A stretch of 64,000 bases of DNA from Homalodisca vitripennis (taxonomy: Eukaryota; Arthropoda; Insecta; Hemiptera; Cicadellidae), in assembly GCF_021130785.1 (NCBI RefSeq), contig NC_060207.1, forward strand, positions 682,001 through 746,000. Reading direction: 5' to 3'. This document shows, piece after piece, positions 24,241-35,225 of this stretch; the stretch's first letter is position 1; every line of letters starts with the position of its first letter. The position numbers and the translations under genes are program-made. The notes below the pieces were generated by a model that made no database searches, was not told the DNA's origin, and was given only the letters and a program-made list of their open reading frames with translations.

Positions 24241-25330
24241 GATACTGAACATTTAAAACTTATCAGTATAATTGAAAAACAATATTTAAAATGCGTTGAC
24301 AGTTTGCTATATTATATTTAAATTACTTGTATAGTTTATTAATGTTATTACAAACTAACTATCGATTAAAACAAACAAATCGTCCCGTCAGTTAGTCAGA
24401 GTAAAGTATTTGCTTATTTCCATACGATACAACAATCTTTTCAGTGATTTTAAACGATTACTAAACACACACAAAATTAGTATACATGTTGCTTATATTG
24501 GACACTGCATGACGTGTTGCTTGATTAAAAATAACAATATAATCAATTTTAAAATTATCGAACAATTATATTTTTAAATGATGAAATAATCAAATTTTCC
24601 ACTAAATAACTTTTAGGGCCTACTATTTTAAAACTTACTTTAGAATTTTATAAGAAAGTGCATTCATATTATAAAAATACTTGTGCTGAATGATTTTTCA
24701 ACTATGGCCAGTTTAAATATTTAAATCACCCACGTGTGAAAACAATTTTACATAACACAGATTCAAGACTATTAATAGCCAGGTTGGAAAAATGCTTTCA
24801 AATGGTTATAAATTTATGAGAACCGAAGTGCGTAACAAAACCGTTGCGGCAACAATTCCCACCGTTATGTACTGAATAAGTATATTTATGGAAAAGAACA
24901 TAATATGTTCTTTATGAATATATTATACATTTTAAATAAATATGAAATATATTATATTTCAGTTGTATTTGATAACTTTCTTACCAAATTGAAAATCCAT
25001 TTAACATAACATGATTATACTATGCAAACATGTAATGCCTTATTATATATCAGTGATAATGGCATTATCTAACTGTTAAATACGGGAAATTAACGTTTTT
25101 GCTGTATTTTTATGTTTTCTTTTTAATTTATATTTCGGCTAAAGATTTTAATCCTACGATCTTCGTATATGAGTAATATAATACAATAATTTATTTCAAT
25201 CCATTTAACTCAACATGGAAATAAGCTACAGAAATGTACTTTTTTTAAATGACCTTAAAATTACATTTTGTAATACGTAGTTAATTAATTCAAGACAGCT
25301 CTAACATTTCTTTCGAGCGTAACGGTTAAG
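24241..25330. other. AT-rich non-coding stretch
   Basis: I see no supported gene, RNA or repeat in this kilobase. Confidence 0.55.
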
Positions 25331-25584
25331 TATTTTAAGAACGCTGGACTCGCGCGGCTTGTGGTTACAGCGGGGAACAAGTTTGGCAACGTCGCTCAGT
25401 TCTCGTTGGCCGCTCCAAGGTCACGGGCAAAATAGGCTCCTCCCTCAACTGCACTCTCTTGTGGTTTTTTGTATAGGGGTGCTCATGTTCCCAATTGGTG
25501 GGAACATGAGCTTAAAATCAATTATCCTGCAAATTGGCAAAAAACAACTAGTGCTCACAAAAGCCAAAGAGGAGAAAGATCTGC

Positions 25585-25884
25585 TAAAGTCCACTTTGTT
25601 GCTGGCATGCCTGAATCAAAAGTTTACATTAATGAAAATCTCCCTGCATTTATAAAGACACTTTTGTACCATGCAAAAAACCTTAAAAGTGCCGGATACC
25701 AGTTTATATGGGTAAAAGAAGGGAACATGCAGTATTTGCTAGGAGGTCTGCTAGTGAAAATATTGTTCGTATACGATCACAATCTGATGTTGATAGATTA
25801 TACAAATAATCTATCAACTAGACAACTAGTGGAAATACTAAATCTTCTCTGCGGACAGACGGATAATATTTGATTTTTAAATAG
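25585..25884 (+). pseudogene. LINE ORF1 C-terminal domain, FP-like
   Basis: The frame reads KVYINENLPAFIKTLLYHAK followed by AGYQFIWVKEG. It then needs a frame change near 25735 to continue RRSASENIVRIRSQSDVDRL and a stop at about 25830. The pattern (INE-L, array of lysines, YxFVWV-x-G, then RKS-S, I-S-DL) is that of the C-terminal domain found in ORF1 proteins of many insect and other invertebrate LINEs, which Pfam-type databases group with a baculovirus FP-like domain. ORF1 proteins bind the element's RNA. The N-terminal half is missing and there is a frameshift, so it is not functional. Confidence 0.65.
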
Positions 25885-25909
25885 AGTATAGACGTCTACA
25901 TTATATTTA

Positions 25910-26243
25910 GTGAAGGACATAAAAGTATCTCACATCAATATTAGAAGTATTCGTAAACACTATAATGAACTTCTAGTACTAATACAGTCTATGAACAGAA
26001 GTTATAATGAGATAGTATTGACTGAAATATGGATCAAAACTGGAGAAGAGCAGCAGTATGTTATTAGAGGTTACAACATGTCAATGCAACCAAGACTCGA
26101 TAACCAGGCTGGAGGTGTGCTTATCTATGTGAACTCACAACTGACCTTTGACCACCAACTGATAACACTGCCTACTGCAGAGATGATCAAACTGGAACTG
26201 CTTTTATTCACTAATAAGTTTAACAGCCTAATATGCACTCTTT
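25910..26243 (+). pseudogene. LINE endonuclease, N-terminal part only
   Basis: The frame gives KVSHINIRSIRKHYNELLVL, then ETWIK-like LTEIWIKTGEEQQY and AGGVLIYVN. These are the first conserved blocks of the apurinic-type endonuclease of LINE ORF2: the asparagine of the HINIRS block and the glutamate of LTE(T/I)W. The later GDFN and SDH catalytic blocks are absent because of the deletion at about 26243. The frame passes straight into ORF2 tail sequence. Confidence 0.75.
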
Positions 26244-26520
26244 GAAAGTCATGTGCGCTATGGTATTGTGCTTTGGGGTGGTTCATCAAGTATCAACCTT
26301 CAAAAAGTCCTTGTCCTACAGACGAAAGCGCTAAGAACAATGGATGGCAACCACGAGACAGCTGTAGGCAAGCTTTCAATAATCTACAAATACTAATAGT
26401 CCCCTCAATTTACATCCAGGGAACAATCCTTCACTGTACATCACAAAATCTAAATATAAATGACCAATTTCACAGATACCACACAAGAAATGGAGTCTTA
26501 GAACACTTGAGCTACTAACT
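26244..26520 (+). pseudogene. LINE ORF2 C-terminal remnant
   Basis: In the frame that includes 26246-26340 the sequence reads FESHVRYGIVLWGGSSSINL and LQTKALRTM. This is the conserved YGI-LWG...LQKKALR block that lies after the RT domain in CR1-like LINEs. Stop codons follow, and the 3' end has HRYHTRNG (compare HxYxTRxx of these tails). Non-functional. Confidence 0.65.
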
Positions 26521-26704
26521 TCACTACAATGATTGTACATCGATTTTAATTTTAAACATTTGTATTTTACAGTTAAATAGTTTTCTTGTATTTTTATATT
26601 TTATTTTATTGTAATTGTATTGTATTATTGACACCATTACTGTTCTCTAGGAATATGTTAATAAAGGAGTTTTTCTATTGTCTTAAAGTCTTGACTCTAG
26701 GACA

Positions 26705-27326
26705 GGATTCGGAATATACAGACCGTTAACTTAGCAGTGTCCCTGGGAAAACATGCCACGGTCTTCCAAGTCGTGGCAATAGAATCATGCACCAGAAGAC
26801 TCAAACATATGAGGACAAAATACTTGGTACTATCTGATAGCCAGGCTGAACTAAAGGCACTTGATACCTGTATCACTCAAAAGCAGTCTGGGAATGTAAG
26901 AACTCTCAGGTGGAGCTGGCTACGAATAACAGAGTAACATTCAGTTGGGTGCTGCACCATGAGGGCATTCATGAAAATGAAAAAGCAGACATCCTCGCCA
27001 AAAAGGGAGTAGAGTCCATAATCGTGGGGCCAGAGCAAGGTTGCAGGATAGCTTTCTCCAACAGCCAAGCTCTTGTAAAAGATTGGGAAAAGAGGATAAG
27101 AAACTTTAATTGGAGTAGAGCCTTAGGATTAAGGCAATCTAAAATGTTTATCTCTCCTTATGCTAAAAGGTGGGCAGCTCTTCAAGAACGCATTCAGCGT
27201 ACAATGCAGCTGCTGCAGTTCAGTTCTGATAACATTCACCCAAAACCATCAACGTATCAAACGCCTCTGTACGGTGTAAGCCATTTTAATATGTTAATAA
27301 ACAAAATTACAATTGACACAAAATAA
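26705..27326 (+). pseudogene. RNase H domain of a non-LTR retrotransposon, frameshifted
   Basis: Two overlapping frames (26737-26937 and 26910-27326) form one RNase H-like domain. YLVLSDSQAELKALDT gives the central SDSQAAL aspartate, and WVLHHEGIHENEKADILAKK gives the GHSGI-GNE-AD-LAK block with its last aspartate. An alpha-helical tail follows (PYAKRWAALQERIQRT). A frame change is needed near 26905. This domain occurs after RT in I-, R1- and related LINE clades and removes RNA from the RNA-DNA hybrid. The RT itself is absent, so this is a remnant. It is separate from the LINE ending at 26690. Confidence 0.75.
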
Positions 27327-27980
27327 CTCTTATTTTACAGTGAGTATATTTCAACCACTGAGTATTAAAGCTGTGAACTGTGAACCATCTTACTTAGGTT
27401 TTGGAGGGGTAGGATTTCAATTACGTTGGGTAACATTTGGAGTTTCGTAAGTTGTTCAATAACGTAACAATAAAAGATCCTGTTAAAGCCTGCAATTTGT
27501 TTAACACCTTGTACATTTACAGCAGGATAAATTGACATTTTTATTGATCTGTGTCAAAGAGACCTTTGAAATTATATACCTCACGCCCCCACATTTACAT
27601 TAAAAATTTCCCAACAATTGCCCCAAATTTACCAAAAATAATCCCGCTTACAGATTTATTTGGGGGTTTAAAAATAACTTTATCGTATTCTTTGGCCACA
27701 AAATAGGGGGAGGGGGTTACATTTGAAACAGAGATTCTATCTTCACTTGCTGTACCACTACAAATCAGTGGTCCAGGTGGTCTGGTTCAAACAAGAGTTT
27801 GAACAATAAAATTAATAAAACATATTTTTTGTTAAATTTTTATATATTTATTACGATTTTAACAAATGAAGTTTCCTTCTATAATGCCTTTATCCCTGTG
27901 TTTAATGTTTTGTATTATTATTATTATAAGTGGTGAAATAATGACCAATGAATTCATAGTAATATAATTTTAATTTCTTG
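27327..27980. other. Non-coding stretch, nothing recognised
   Basis: Part of the sequence near 27880-27960 (CTGTGTTTAAT...TAAGTGG...ATGAAT) loosely resembles 46795-46850, so a weak dispersed repeat is possible. Nothing else is supported. Confidence 0.4.
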
Positions 27981-27981
27981 G

Positions 27982-28055
27982 AAGCGTGTGCAATCAGCCG
28001 TTTGAAAATTACTTTGTATAAAAGTAATTTTCACACGTTGCCCAGTGGATACGGG
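27982..28055. repeat. Palindromic dispersed repeat, copy 1
   Basis: A 74-bp sequence, AAGCGTGTGCAATC to GTGGATACGGG, recurs at 54825-54898 with about ten differences. The middle forms a 12-bp perfect inverted repeat (GAAAATTACTTT and AAAGTAATTTTC with a 5-base loop), and outside it CGTGTG and CACACG form a second arm. The minus strand is open for about 60 codons at both places, but I do not recognise a protein. Confidence 0.65.
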
Positions 28056-28192
28056 GTCTAGACTATCGACCAGACCACTCAAGGACGTCTGCAACTCCGC
28101 TAATATCTGACATAGACATCGTTTGATGTTTAAGTCAGAGTTCATCCACCATGTAACCTAAACTAAAACTAACTTAAACGTAAATATGTACA

Positions 28193-28302
<110 letters not shown>

Positions 28303-28517
28303 ACTAAGAGAGCGTCCATGCACTAAACTAAAACTAACTTACAATTCAAATATATATGCAATTAGAACATGCCACTACAGACAGCATCCATGAACTATAA
28401 TATACTATACATATAGTAACATCCCACTGCCAAAGTGTTCATGTACTAACCTAAAATTAAAATTATTGCACTGCAAAGTGTTCATGGCACTATGAAGAGC
28501 GTACATGCAAAACTATA

Positions 28518-30413
28518 CAGGGTGTACATAAAGTCCTGCACTGGTATAATATTTTCTAAACGATAACAGATAAATGAACAAGATTTGGTACATCAATACT
28601 ACACCTAAAAATCTACTTTTTGAAGGAACTATCAGTTTTCTGTAATATCATGGGGACGTCCCGCAAGGAGTCGGAAGGAAATCTTAAATAGGAGCATAGG
28701 TCAATATGCACATCATTTTAAAGGGCTTATCTAGCAGAGTTTAATGCCGCAAACCGCACTCAAAAAGATTGATCCAGTACAAAATGGCGGCTGTTCAAAG
28801 GTTTTACTTGGTTACATTTCATTAGTAGCCATAACCCCGGTAAAGCAAAACTGCAACCAAACGAATACTGCAGATAAATACTACATTATGATTGTCAGTT
28901 GTACAGAAGTGAATTATGACGTAGGTTATCCTCAAGGGTTACAAATTTGGTCCTAATATATTGGTAACAGTGTTTAAATAGGCTCTTACGTCAATGCCGT
29001 AGTGTGGGGGTGCTCCGTCCTGTTGAAACCAGATATTCTGGTAATGTTCTCCAAACATGTTTCGAATTGCTGGTGTAATTTCATTTTCTAGCAAACGTTA
29101 ATATGATATTGCACTTAAATTTCCTTCAATAAAGAAAGGACCTACCAACTGGGTACCTATCACACCAAGCCAGACATTCACCTTTAGTGAATACTGCGTA
29201 TGTGCTTCCCGCATCCAGTGAGGATTTTCGCTACTCTAGTACGTAACGGCAATTGTGCCTGTTTACACTTCCATTCAGCATAAATGAACAATCGTCTGAA
29301 AACACAATATTGTTTGCATCAATTTCGTTGCAATCTATTTTGGCCATCATAGTTTCACAAAATTCTATACGTCGATCGAAATCAACTTCGTTGAGTTCGT
29401 GCACCAAATGAACTTTATAAGGCTTAAAATTAGACCCTTTCAGAATCTTTTTAACAGACGTAACAGAGATGTCATGAGTTTGTGTTGCTGAGCGTAGGGA
29501 CTCTTGCGTATTCTCAATAAATGAGTGCAATACATCTAAAGAGTTGCCTTCAGTTGTCGCAGTAGCGGGCCTTCCTGTCCTATGACGATCGGAAACACAT
29601 CCTGTTTCCATAAAGCGTTGAACAGTTCTCCCTACAGTTGTTCTAGAAATTGGCTGCCTCTCGTGAAAGTAGTCATGAAATAAATGGCATGCTTCCTCGT
29701 GTGATCGTCCGTTGTTTCCCCAACCAACCATCATAAGAAGTGTTATACGTTCACGTTCGTCAAGCAACATAGTGTAGTTGAAGAACTACAAGCAATACGA
29801 CAAACTCTTTTGTACTAAAGTGCACTGATAGAAAGGTTGGACAGCACTACTAAAACAAGAAAACTAGAATAGCCTACTATGAATAGACTGGCTAATTGGA
29901 AAGTCCAAACTGCGACCCAAAGATAAGAGCTTTTTAATTGTTACTGTTATCAGGTTTTCCCCGTTATCAATATATTAGGACCATATTTGTACCCCTTGAG
30001 GATAACCTACGTCATAATTCACTTCTGTACAACTGACAATCATAATGTAGTATTTATCTGCAGTATTCGTTTGGTTGCAGTTTTGCTTTACCGGGGTTAT
30101 GGCTACTAATGAAATGTAACCAAGTAAAACCTTTGAACAGCCGCCATTTTGTACTGGATCAATCTTTTTGAGTGCGGTTTGCGGCATTAAACTCTGCTAG
30201 ATAAGCCCTTTAAAATGATGTGCATATTGACCTATGCACCTATTTAAGATTTCCTTCCGACTCCTTGCGGGACGTCCCCATGATATTACAGAAAACTGAT
30301 AGTTCCTTCAAAAAGTAGATTTTTAGGTGTAGTATTGATGTACCAAATCTTGTTCATTTATCTGTTATCGTTTAGAAAATATTATACCAGTGCAGGACTT
30401 TATGTACACCCTG
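28518..30413 (-). mobile_element. Mariner-type (IS630-Tc1-mariner) transposon with 452-bp inverted repeats
   Basis: The element is 1896 bp and is flanked by TA on both sides (28516-28517 and 30414-30415), the hallmark target duplication of this superfamily. Ends read CAGGGTGTACATAAAGTCCT on both strands. The inverted repeats extend from 28518 to about 28969 and from about 29962 to 30413, far longer than the usual 20-30 bp of mariners, with few mismatches. A transposase remnant lies between them on the minus strand. It sits inside dispersed repeat copy A, which gives the empty-site layout by comparison with 61.6-63 kb. Confidence 0.9.
28971..29770 (-). pseudogene. Mariner-type transposase, frameshifted and lacking its C-terminus
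   Basis: Starting at the methionine at 29770, the 179-codon frame has the N-terminal DNA-binding helices (EACHLFHDYFHERQPISRTT and TGRPAT linker) and the first catalytic aspartate in NIVFSDDCSFMLNG. It stops at 29231. After a frame change near 29235 the protein continues with SSENPHWMREA and reaches the second aspartate in WFQQDGAPPHY (about 29002-29034). It then breaks off at VRAYLNT where the left inverted repeat begins. The third acidic residue and roughly the last 100 residues are missing. DNA cutting by this protein is therefore impossible. The promoter side faces the right inverted repeat. Confidence 0.85.
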
Positions 30414-31542
30414 TATATACACAAATCACGCCTTGTTGCACTAAACACTATTCAGGGAAGACAAATCCTGGGGAGACACACATGGATGTAATGTTTAGTC
30501 ATGGCCGGGGTTATCACACGATTTACTTCATAAAACTACCAAGTACAAATGAGTAAAGATCATGATATGTTGATTTTGGATGAGGTAAACGGAATAGAGG
30601 CCTAAAAGTTAAAATATTTTCTGATTTTTATTAATAGCAACATTTTGTAGTAAATTTATTTAAAATTAATAAAACTCATAAGTTAAATTTAGTCTTGTTG
30701 ATCTCATCCAAGCTCACACTAACTTGCTACTTAAGTTCCATCCCAAATAATATATATAAACCAAAATAGTAATTTTGACCTAACACAATCTTGTAAAACC
30801 AATAGTAATTGACATGGGAATCTATCAAAACCCTAATGTCATATTACTTAAATTTGATTATTTGTGACAGAATAACAGATGTAGAGGTATATATTAAAAT
30901 AATAATAACAATTTTGAGTTTTAATATTAGTTGATAGTGTTTTTCAGGCATTTAGGAAATTTTACGTGGATAGTCTGAAAGAATCAAGATTCTTGTAAAT
31001 AAAAAAAGAATGTGTATGACTAAAAACTAAAAATAACTTATACACATAGAAAAACATATAATATGACTAATTCTTTCTCCCTTGTATAAGAATCATAAAA
31101 ATAAATAAGTATAATCTATAATTTTAGGAAATAAAATAAAAGGTTATAACTAATTCAATAAAATCAAATTGTATAAAATATTATAAACTTATGTAGCCAT
31201 AAATATTGTAAATATAATAATAAAAAATATTATGTAAAATGATGTAAATAATTTAAATAATAATATATAATACAGAATCTTGACTCTTTACTTGAAACAT
31301 TAGAATATAATTGCGGGAAGACAGTAAAAAATAATATATAGTGAACTAGATTTTGAAAAGTACTTGTTTCCTGATTAGAAAACTGAAATCCTACGTCGCG
31401 AATGCAAATTTTAAACCGTAGAAAAATGAAAATCAATCACTAAATCCACGAGTAAATCAACACCTCTATCAACAAAAATTTAGTTTGTTGGGCGTCTAAT
31501 GTGCCCTACTTGGTTGTGGAATGTAAATTAAGTTTTTTTTCT

Positions 31543-31660
31543 CTGATTTCAATCAATCAATCAAAATGCCTTTATTTACAAGGCGTTTCTCAGTACATAC
31601 ATTGTTTTTTGGTACATACATTTCTGAAAGTATTGTTGGATAAATTTTTGTATTTTTATT
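31543..31660 (-). mobile_element. LINE 3' end with (TGAT)n tail, minus strand
   Basis: Read on the minus strand, the stretch gives ACGCCTTGTAAATAAAGGCA followed by TTTTGATTGATTGATTGA. An AATAAA signal directly before a short tetranucleotide tail is typical of the 3' end of CR1/L2-like LINEs. No coding part is left. Confidence 0.5.
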
Positions 31661-34216
31661 AGAGTATTATTTGAAACAAATATGTCGGAACATGAGAAAA
31701 GCGAATTAAGTGGTCCTCCATTTGCTTGCGAAGACAAAACCATCGGGACTGTAGTGGATAAATACTTTAATATCTGATCAAAGCAATTCAGGAATGTAAT
31801 GTATGGGGTTTAGTTCCGGCTGAAAATTTGGAAATGAACCGTGTGTACTGTTGTGAAACAGGAAATTAAGGACAATATAGTTGTTACTGAAACTCAACCT
31901 AAAGCTACTGGCTGTGGTAACCAGAGGTGTGGTATTAAATGGTGTAGAAAAACTGCTGTAGTGAAACATTTATACACATCATGAGGTGAACTCTTGGCTA
32001 GCCTTGAGTCTAAGAGTTGTCTTATTTTAGGGCCTCTACAGGGTGATCAATGAGAATCTTCCTCAACTTACACAATCTCCTGCTCCATTTGATGACTCTT
32101 TGAATTGACGACCTGGCCTTTTAGTTTTTTTTTTTTTTTTTAATAATGAATATCTGTAATATAGTTTTGTTCAGAAAAAAACCTTTATTTATTATTTTTT
32201 TATAAACCATTTCTTGACCAAGACATTAGGAATTCAATCGAAGAGTATAAGTACAGCTGGTGACGATCAGTTACACTGTCAAGGCGCAAGAGGCAACATA
32301 AAACACACACATAACAGATGAAACATAAAAAAATTCGAAAATCCTGTGTACAACAAGCTATCCTTTCTCTATCTCTAGAATTAATTTGTGTTAAAAGTGA
32401 TTTAGCTTTTAAGGGTCCTTTAAACCCGTAAAAGTTATGTATTTAAATGATATTGTAGGTTAGTGGTTTTTTATGTAAATATTCATGTTTTTAGTGTTAT
32501 TTATTCCATGTTTTTTGTGGTGTTGTCTTCAAAACAAGATAACAGGGGAAATGAACATTTTTCATAAAAACTGGCAGTTTATTTTTAGAACTCGATAGTG
32601 TAATGGGAGAATGGAATATAAGCGTATTCAATATGAAGCCATCTCCTCACAGTCTCTTATCTCTCTCACTGGTTCTCATTACGGTTATAGGTTTGTAGTT
32701 TAGTTGACAAAGATTAATTTAGTGTAAATACATTTGTCGGGCCGCTAGCATCTCAATTAACCATAAGAGAGCACTTGTATCAAGTGCTTCTCAAGATCCA
32801 CATGCGTTAAGGTACTTACACAGACCAATACAATTCAAGTGAGCAGGGGTGCAACTCTCATCTTACCTTGAAATAAGTTATGTTAGGGGAAACAAACCCA
32901 AGATCGGAATGCCTTCTTATTATCAACCCTCAACCCTCCCCACTAATAATTGGTCCTTAGTCCGACCGCATTTTTAATAATTTCTGCACTGTCTTCTAAG
33001 ATTAAGCTTTACTGGTGAAAAAGAAGATTGCTGAGTCACCGAGATAAAGATGGGGTGTAAATCGTTAATTAGTATGGTGCATGCACAATAACAAGAATAA
33101 GCCAAAGATATGAACACTAAGCCCCAGTCTATTGCGAGTGCAACGTAACCTTATACCATAATCAGTGGGCCCTTAAAAATTACAAGGCAACAGTATGTAA
33201 AAAAAATCAAACAAACAGATACATATCCCATTCCTATACCTTTCCAGAATCTAAAGGAGATAATTCTGTTGTTGGGTGTGGCCACATCAAATAAATATGG
33301 TATGACATTCCACCAAATTGTTCAAGGGGGAGGGGAGAGAGGGAGGTGTATCTTAGTTGCACTGATGCTTATGTAAAACAATCACATACACACTTTTAAA
33401 AAAACTTATAGCGTTACGGTAACATGTGGCAAACCATTTGGCCCGGATAAGTTCGATGGTAACCACGGGAGATGACAAGGACGGGTACGGTCAAACTGGG
33501 CCGCCTTCAAGTTCTCGCGTGAACGTTGGACCCTCACCGTCACACCATGGATGGAGAACGCGAGACGGGGAAACTTTTAACATCGTCTATGAGGTTACTA
33601 GTTCCTGCTGGGGGGAACGACCCAAAAATATTCTTGCAATCTTCAATCTGCATGGAAGTAGTAAATGGTCCGGAACATAGGTTTGTTTCATTAACCCTAA
33701 TCCTAGTCTCTTGCCCCGCCAGGAGGGGAGGTTGTGGTGATTTTCGCATAGTCAGTCTGGAGTCATAGTCATCTGGAGCAGTCTCGTCAGGTGGAGACCA
33801 GAGCAGGACGGTGTCCAGTGACCTGTTGGCTATCTGCATGGTTATTTGAAAGGGGATGAGTATATTATAGTTATGTGTTGTTGGTTTGGTGTTAGTTGTA
33901 ATTATTTTCTGGATACCAATAGGATAATGATGATCGAGTGGGTAGGTTGTTAGGATAGGTCAGGGGAGGATGTTTGACAAGCTGCGCTGGGGGGAGGGTC
34001 ATTTACTAAAAATATGTAACATATGCCAATGCTAGGGTTTGGGGGGAATAATTTTTTGGTGTAGGGGTGTCTTTAATTAATGTAGTGCGTCAAAAAAATG
34101 GCTGGCTGATCTCTCACCAAGATCCGCCTCTGGGTACACGCTGGGACTGGTTTAGCCGCGTGTCTAAAATGGTCGAGTCGATGTCGACTAGTGTAAATTT
34201 GGGCCGGGCATTACAA
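31661..34216. other. Non-coding stretch with one uncertain open region
   Basis: Contains a poly-T run near 32127-32144. At 33426-33839 there are open frames on both strands: 84 codons plus and 99 codons minus (the latter from MQIANRSLDTVLLWSPPDET). I do not recognise either, and the absence of a family pattern or splice context keeps me from calling a gene. No RNA gene seen. Confidence 0.4.
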
Positions 34217-34806
34217 CACATTTTGTGACATGCTAAGGTTGACTAAATTAATGTATTCTTTTACAATAGTTTTTCCTAAATTTATGGAAATCAGCCAGTC
34301 CTTGATGATTTGTATGCTATCTTTAATAGATAAATTAGGATAAAGAGATACCACATCAAATGATACAAAATATTCGTCTTGTTTGATCTTAATATCTTTT
34401 ATGGAATTTAAGAAATCATATCTATCTTTAATGGAAAAAGTTGGGGGGATTCAAATTGTCAAAACTCTTGCACTAACCATTTTGATATAAAATGAGAAGG
34501 CATGTAGTTATGTAGTTATACAAAAAAACTACGGGCCTCATTAAGTTACCTGGTTTATGTATTTTAGGATAGTACAATCTTGGTATAATTGGATTTGATG
34601 CTGTGAGCGATTTTGATATTATTGTCTTGCAGTGTTTTAGTGAAGCTGTTATCAACACAATGTACTGATTTAGAGGATTTTTGTTGATTTCTACATAAGG
34701 ACCATCTTGAAGCATATTTTCCACTGTTGAATAATATTCACTTTTATCTAATATAACAATTGTGTTACTTTTGTCCGCTTTAAGGTAAAATTTTATCTCT
34801 TTGTAT
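34217..34806 (-). pseudogene. Penelope-like element reverse transcriptase fragment
   Basis: On the minus strand, from 34806 downwards: FYLKADKSNTIVILDKSEYY (the ADKGNTIVI block), then PRLYYPKIHKPGNLMRPVVF (the LYGLPKIHKP-N-PLRPIV block), and after a frame change near 34530 EYFVSFDVVSLYPNLSIKDS (the SFDV-SL(F/Y)-N-P palm block). These three blocks in this order identify a Penelope-like RT, a telomerase-related group distinct from LINE and LTR RTs. The rest of the RT and the GIY-YIG endonuclease are missing and there is at least one frameshift, so it is dead. The central Y of the second block replaces GL (LYY for LYGL). Confidence 0.85.
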
Positions 34807-34873
34807 TTTTAAAGACATGTTTTTATTTAAGTATAAATTGTTTGTATTATTACTTTACTTTTATTTCAGTGAT

Positions 34874-34914
34874 GTGGGTCTGACGATGTGTTCATTGAAC
34901 ACGAAAGGCCCCAC
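34874..34914 (+). ncRNA. Hammerhead-like RNA motif beside the Penelope fragment
   Basis: The plus strand has CTGACGA (34880-34886), matching the hammerhead core CUGANGA, a six-pair stem GTGTTC-ATT-GAACAC (34888-34902), and then GAAA (34903-34906). GTGGG at 34874 and CCCAC at 34910 can close an outer stem. Hammerhead motifs are known in the terminal repeats of Penelope-like elements. Against a complete ribozyme: there is one extra base between CTGACGA and the stem, and I do not find the third strand with the UH cleavage site. It is also on the strand opposite to the RT. Confidence 0.4.
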
Positions 34915-35149
34915 AAAAATAAAAATTTCTCATTTATTGGAGTGTTTGTTCATAAATTAGGCATTTATGACCAGTGTTTAAACTTGTAGTTAATTAATAA
35001 TTATTACAATAAATTTCAGTTATGTAGGTTACTATGGTTGTAAACATTTATTACAAATCATGATGCTATGTTTCAATTATTTTATCAATGTTTTTATATA
35101 ATATACACAAATTATATCAATTTTATAGTTTTGTTACCGTCTTGAATTG

Positions 35150-35225
35150 TAGTCTTGAAGCTAGTTATTAGTCACGTACACCATTCTTCAATAATAACCT
35201 CGGCCTGACAGCCTCGGAAGCTACC
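35150..35225. repeat. Single copy of the GC-rich unit of 20.86-21.40 kb
   Basis: GAAGCTAGTTATTAGTCACGTACACCATTC and AACCTCGGCCTGACAGCCTCGG-AAGCTA match the array units in order, in the same orientation. It shows that the unit also occurs alone, 14 kb from the array. Confidence 0.75.

Larger units (their letters stand above)
25331..26690 (+). mobile_element. Internally deleted LINE: ORF1 end, endonuclease start, RT C-terminus
   Basis: In order on the plus strand: an ORF1 C-terminal domain (about 25585-25884), the N-terminal part of an endonuclease (25910-26243), then, without any RT core, the C-terminal tail of an ORF2 (about 26244-26520). A 3' UTR follows with an AATAAA at about 26660. About 600-700 codons of endonuclease and RT are missing at a single junction near 26243. 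Since both ends remain, this is an internal deletion and not ordinary 5' truncation. Confidence 0.75.

Noticed and set aside
23419..24321. Open frames of 147 and 140 codons on opposite strands
   Set aside because: They lie in GC-rich, decayed satellite sequence, overlap each other and show no domain.
28744..30187. Two identical 70-codon open frames (28744-28956 plus and 29975-30187 minus)
   Set aside because: They are the same sequence in the two inverted arms of the mariner-type element and resemble no protein.
33426..33839. Possible host exon (84 codons plus, 99 codons minus)
   Set aside because: Open on both strands, no known family, no clear splice sites. Kept only as an uncertain open region.
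34874..34914. Complete, active hammerhead ribozyme
   Set aside because: The CTGACGA and GAAA core strands are there, but the cleavage strand is not, and one extra base breaks the core. Reported only as hammerhead-like.
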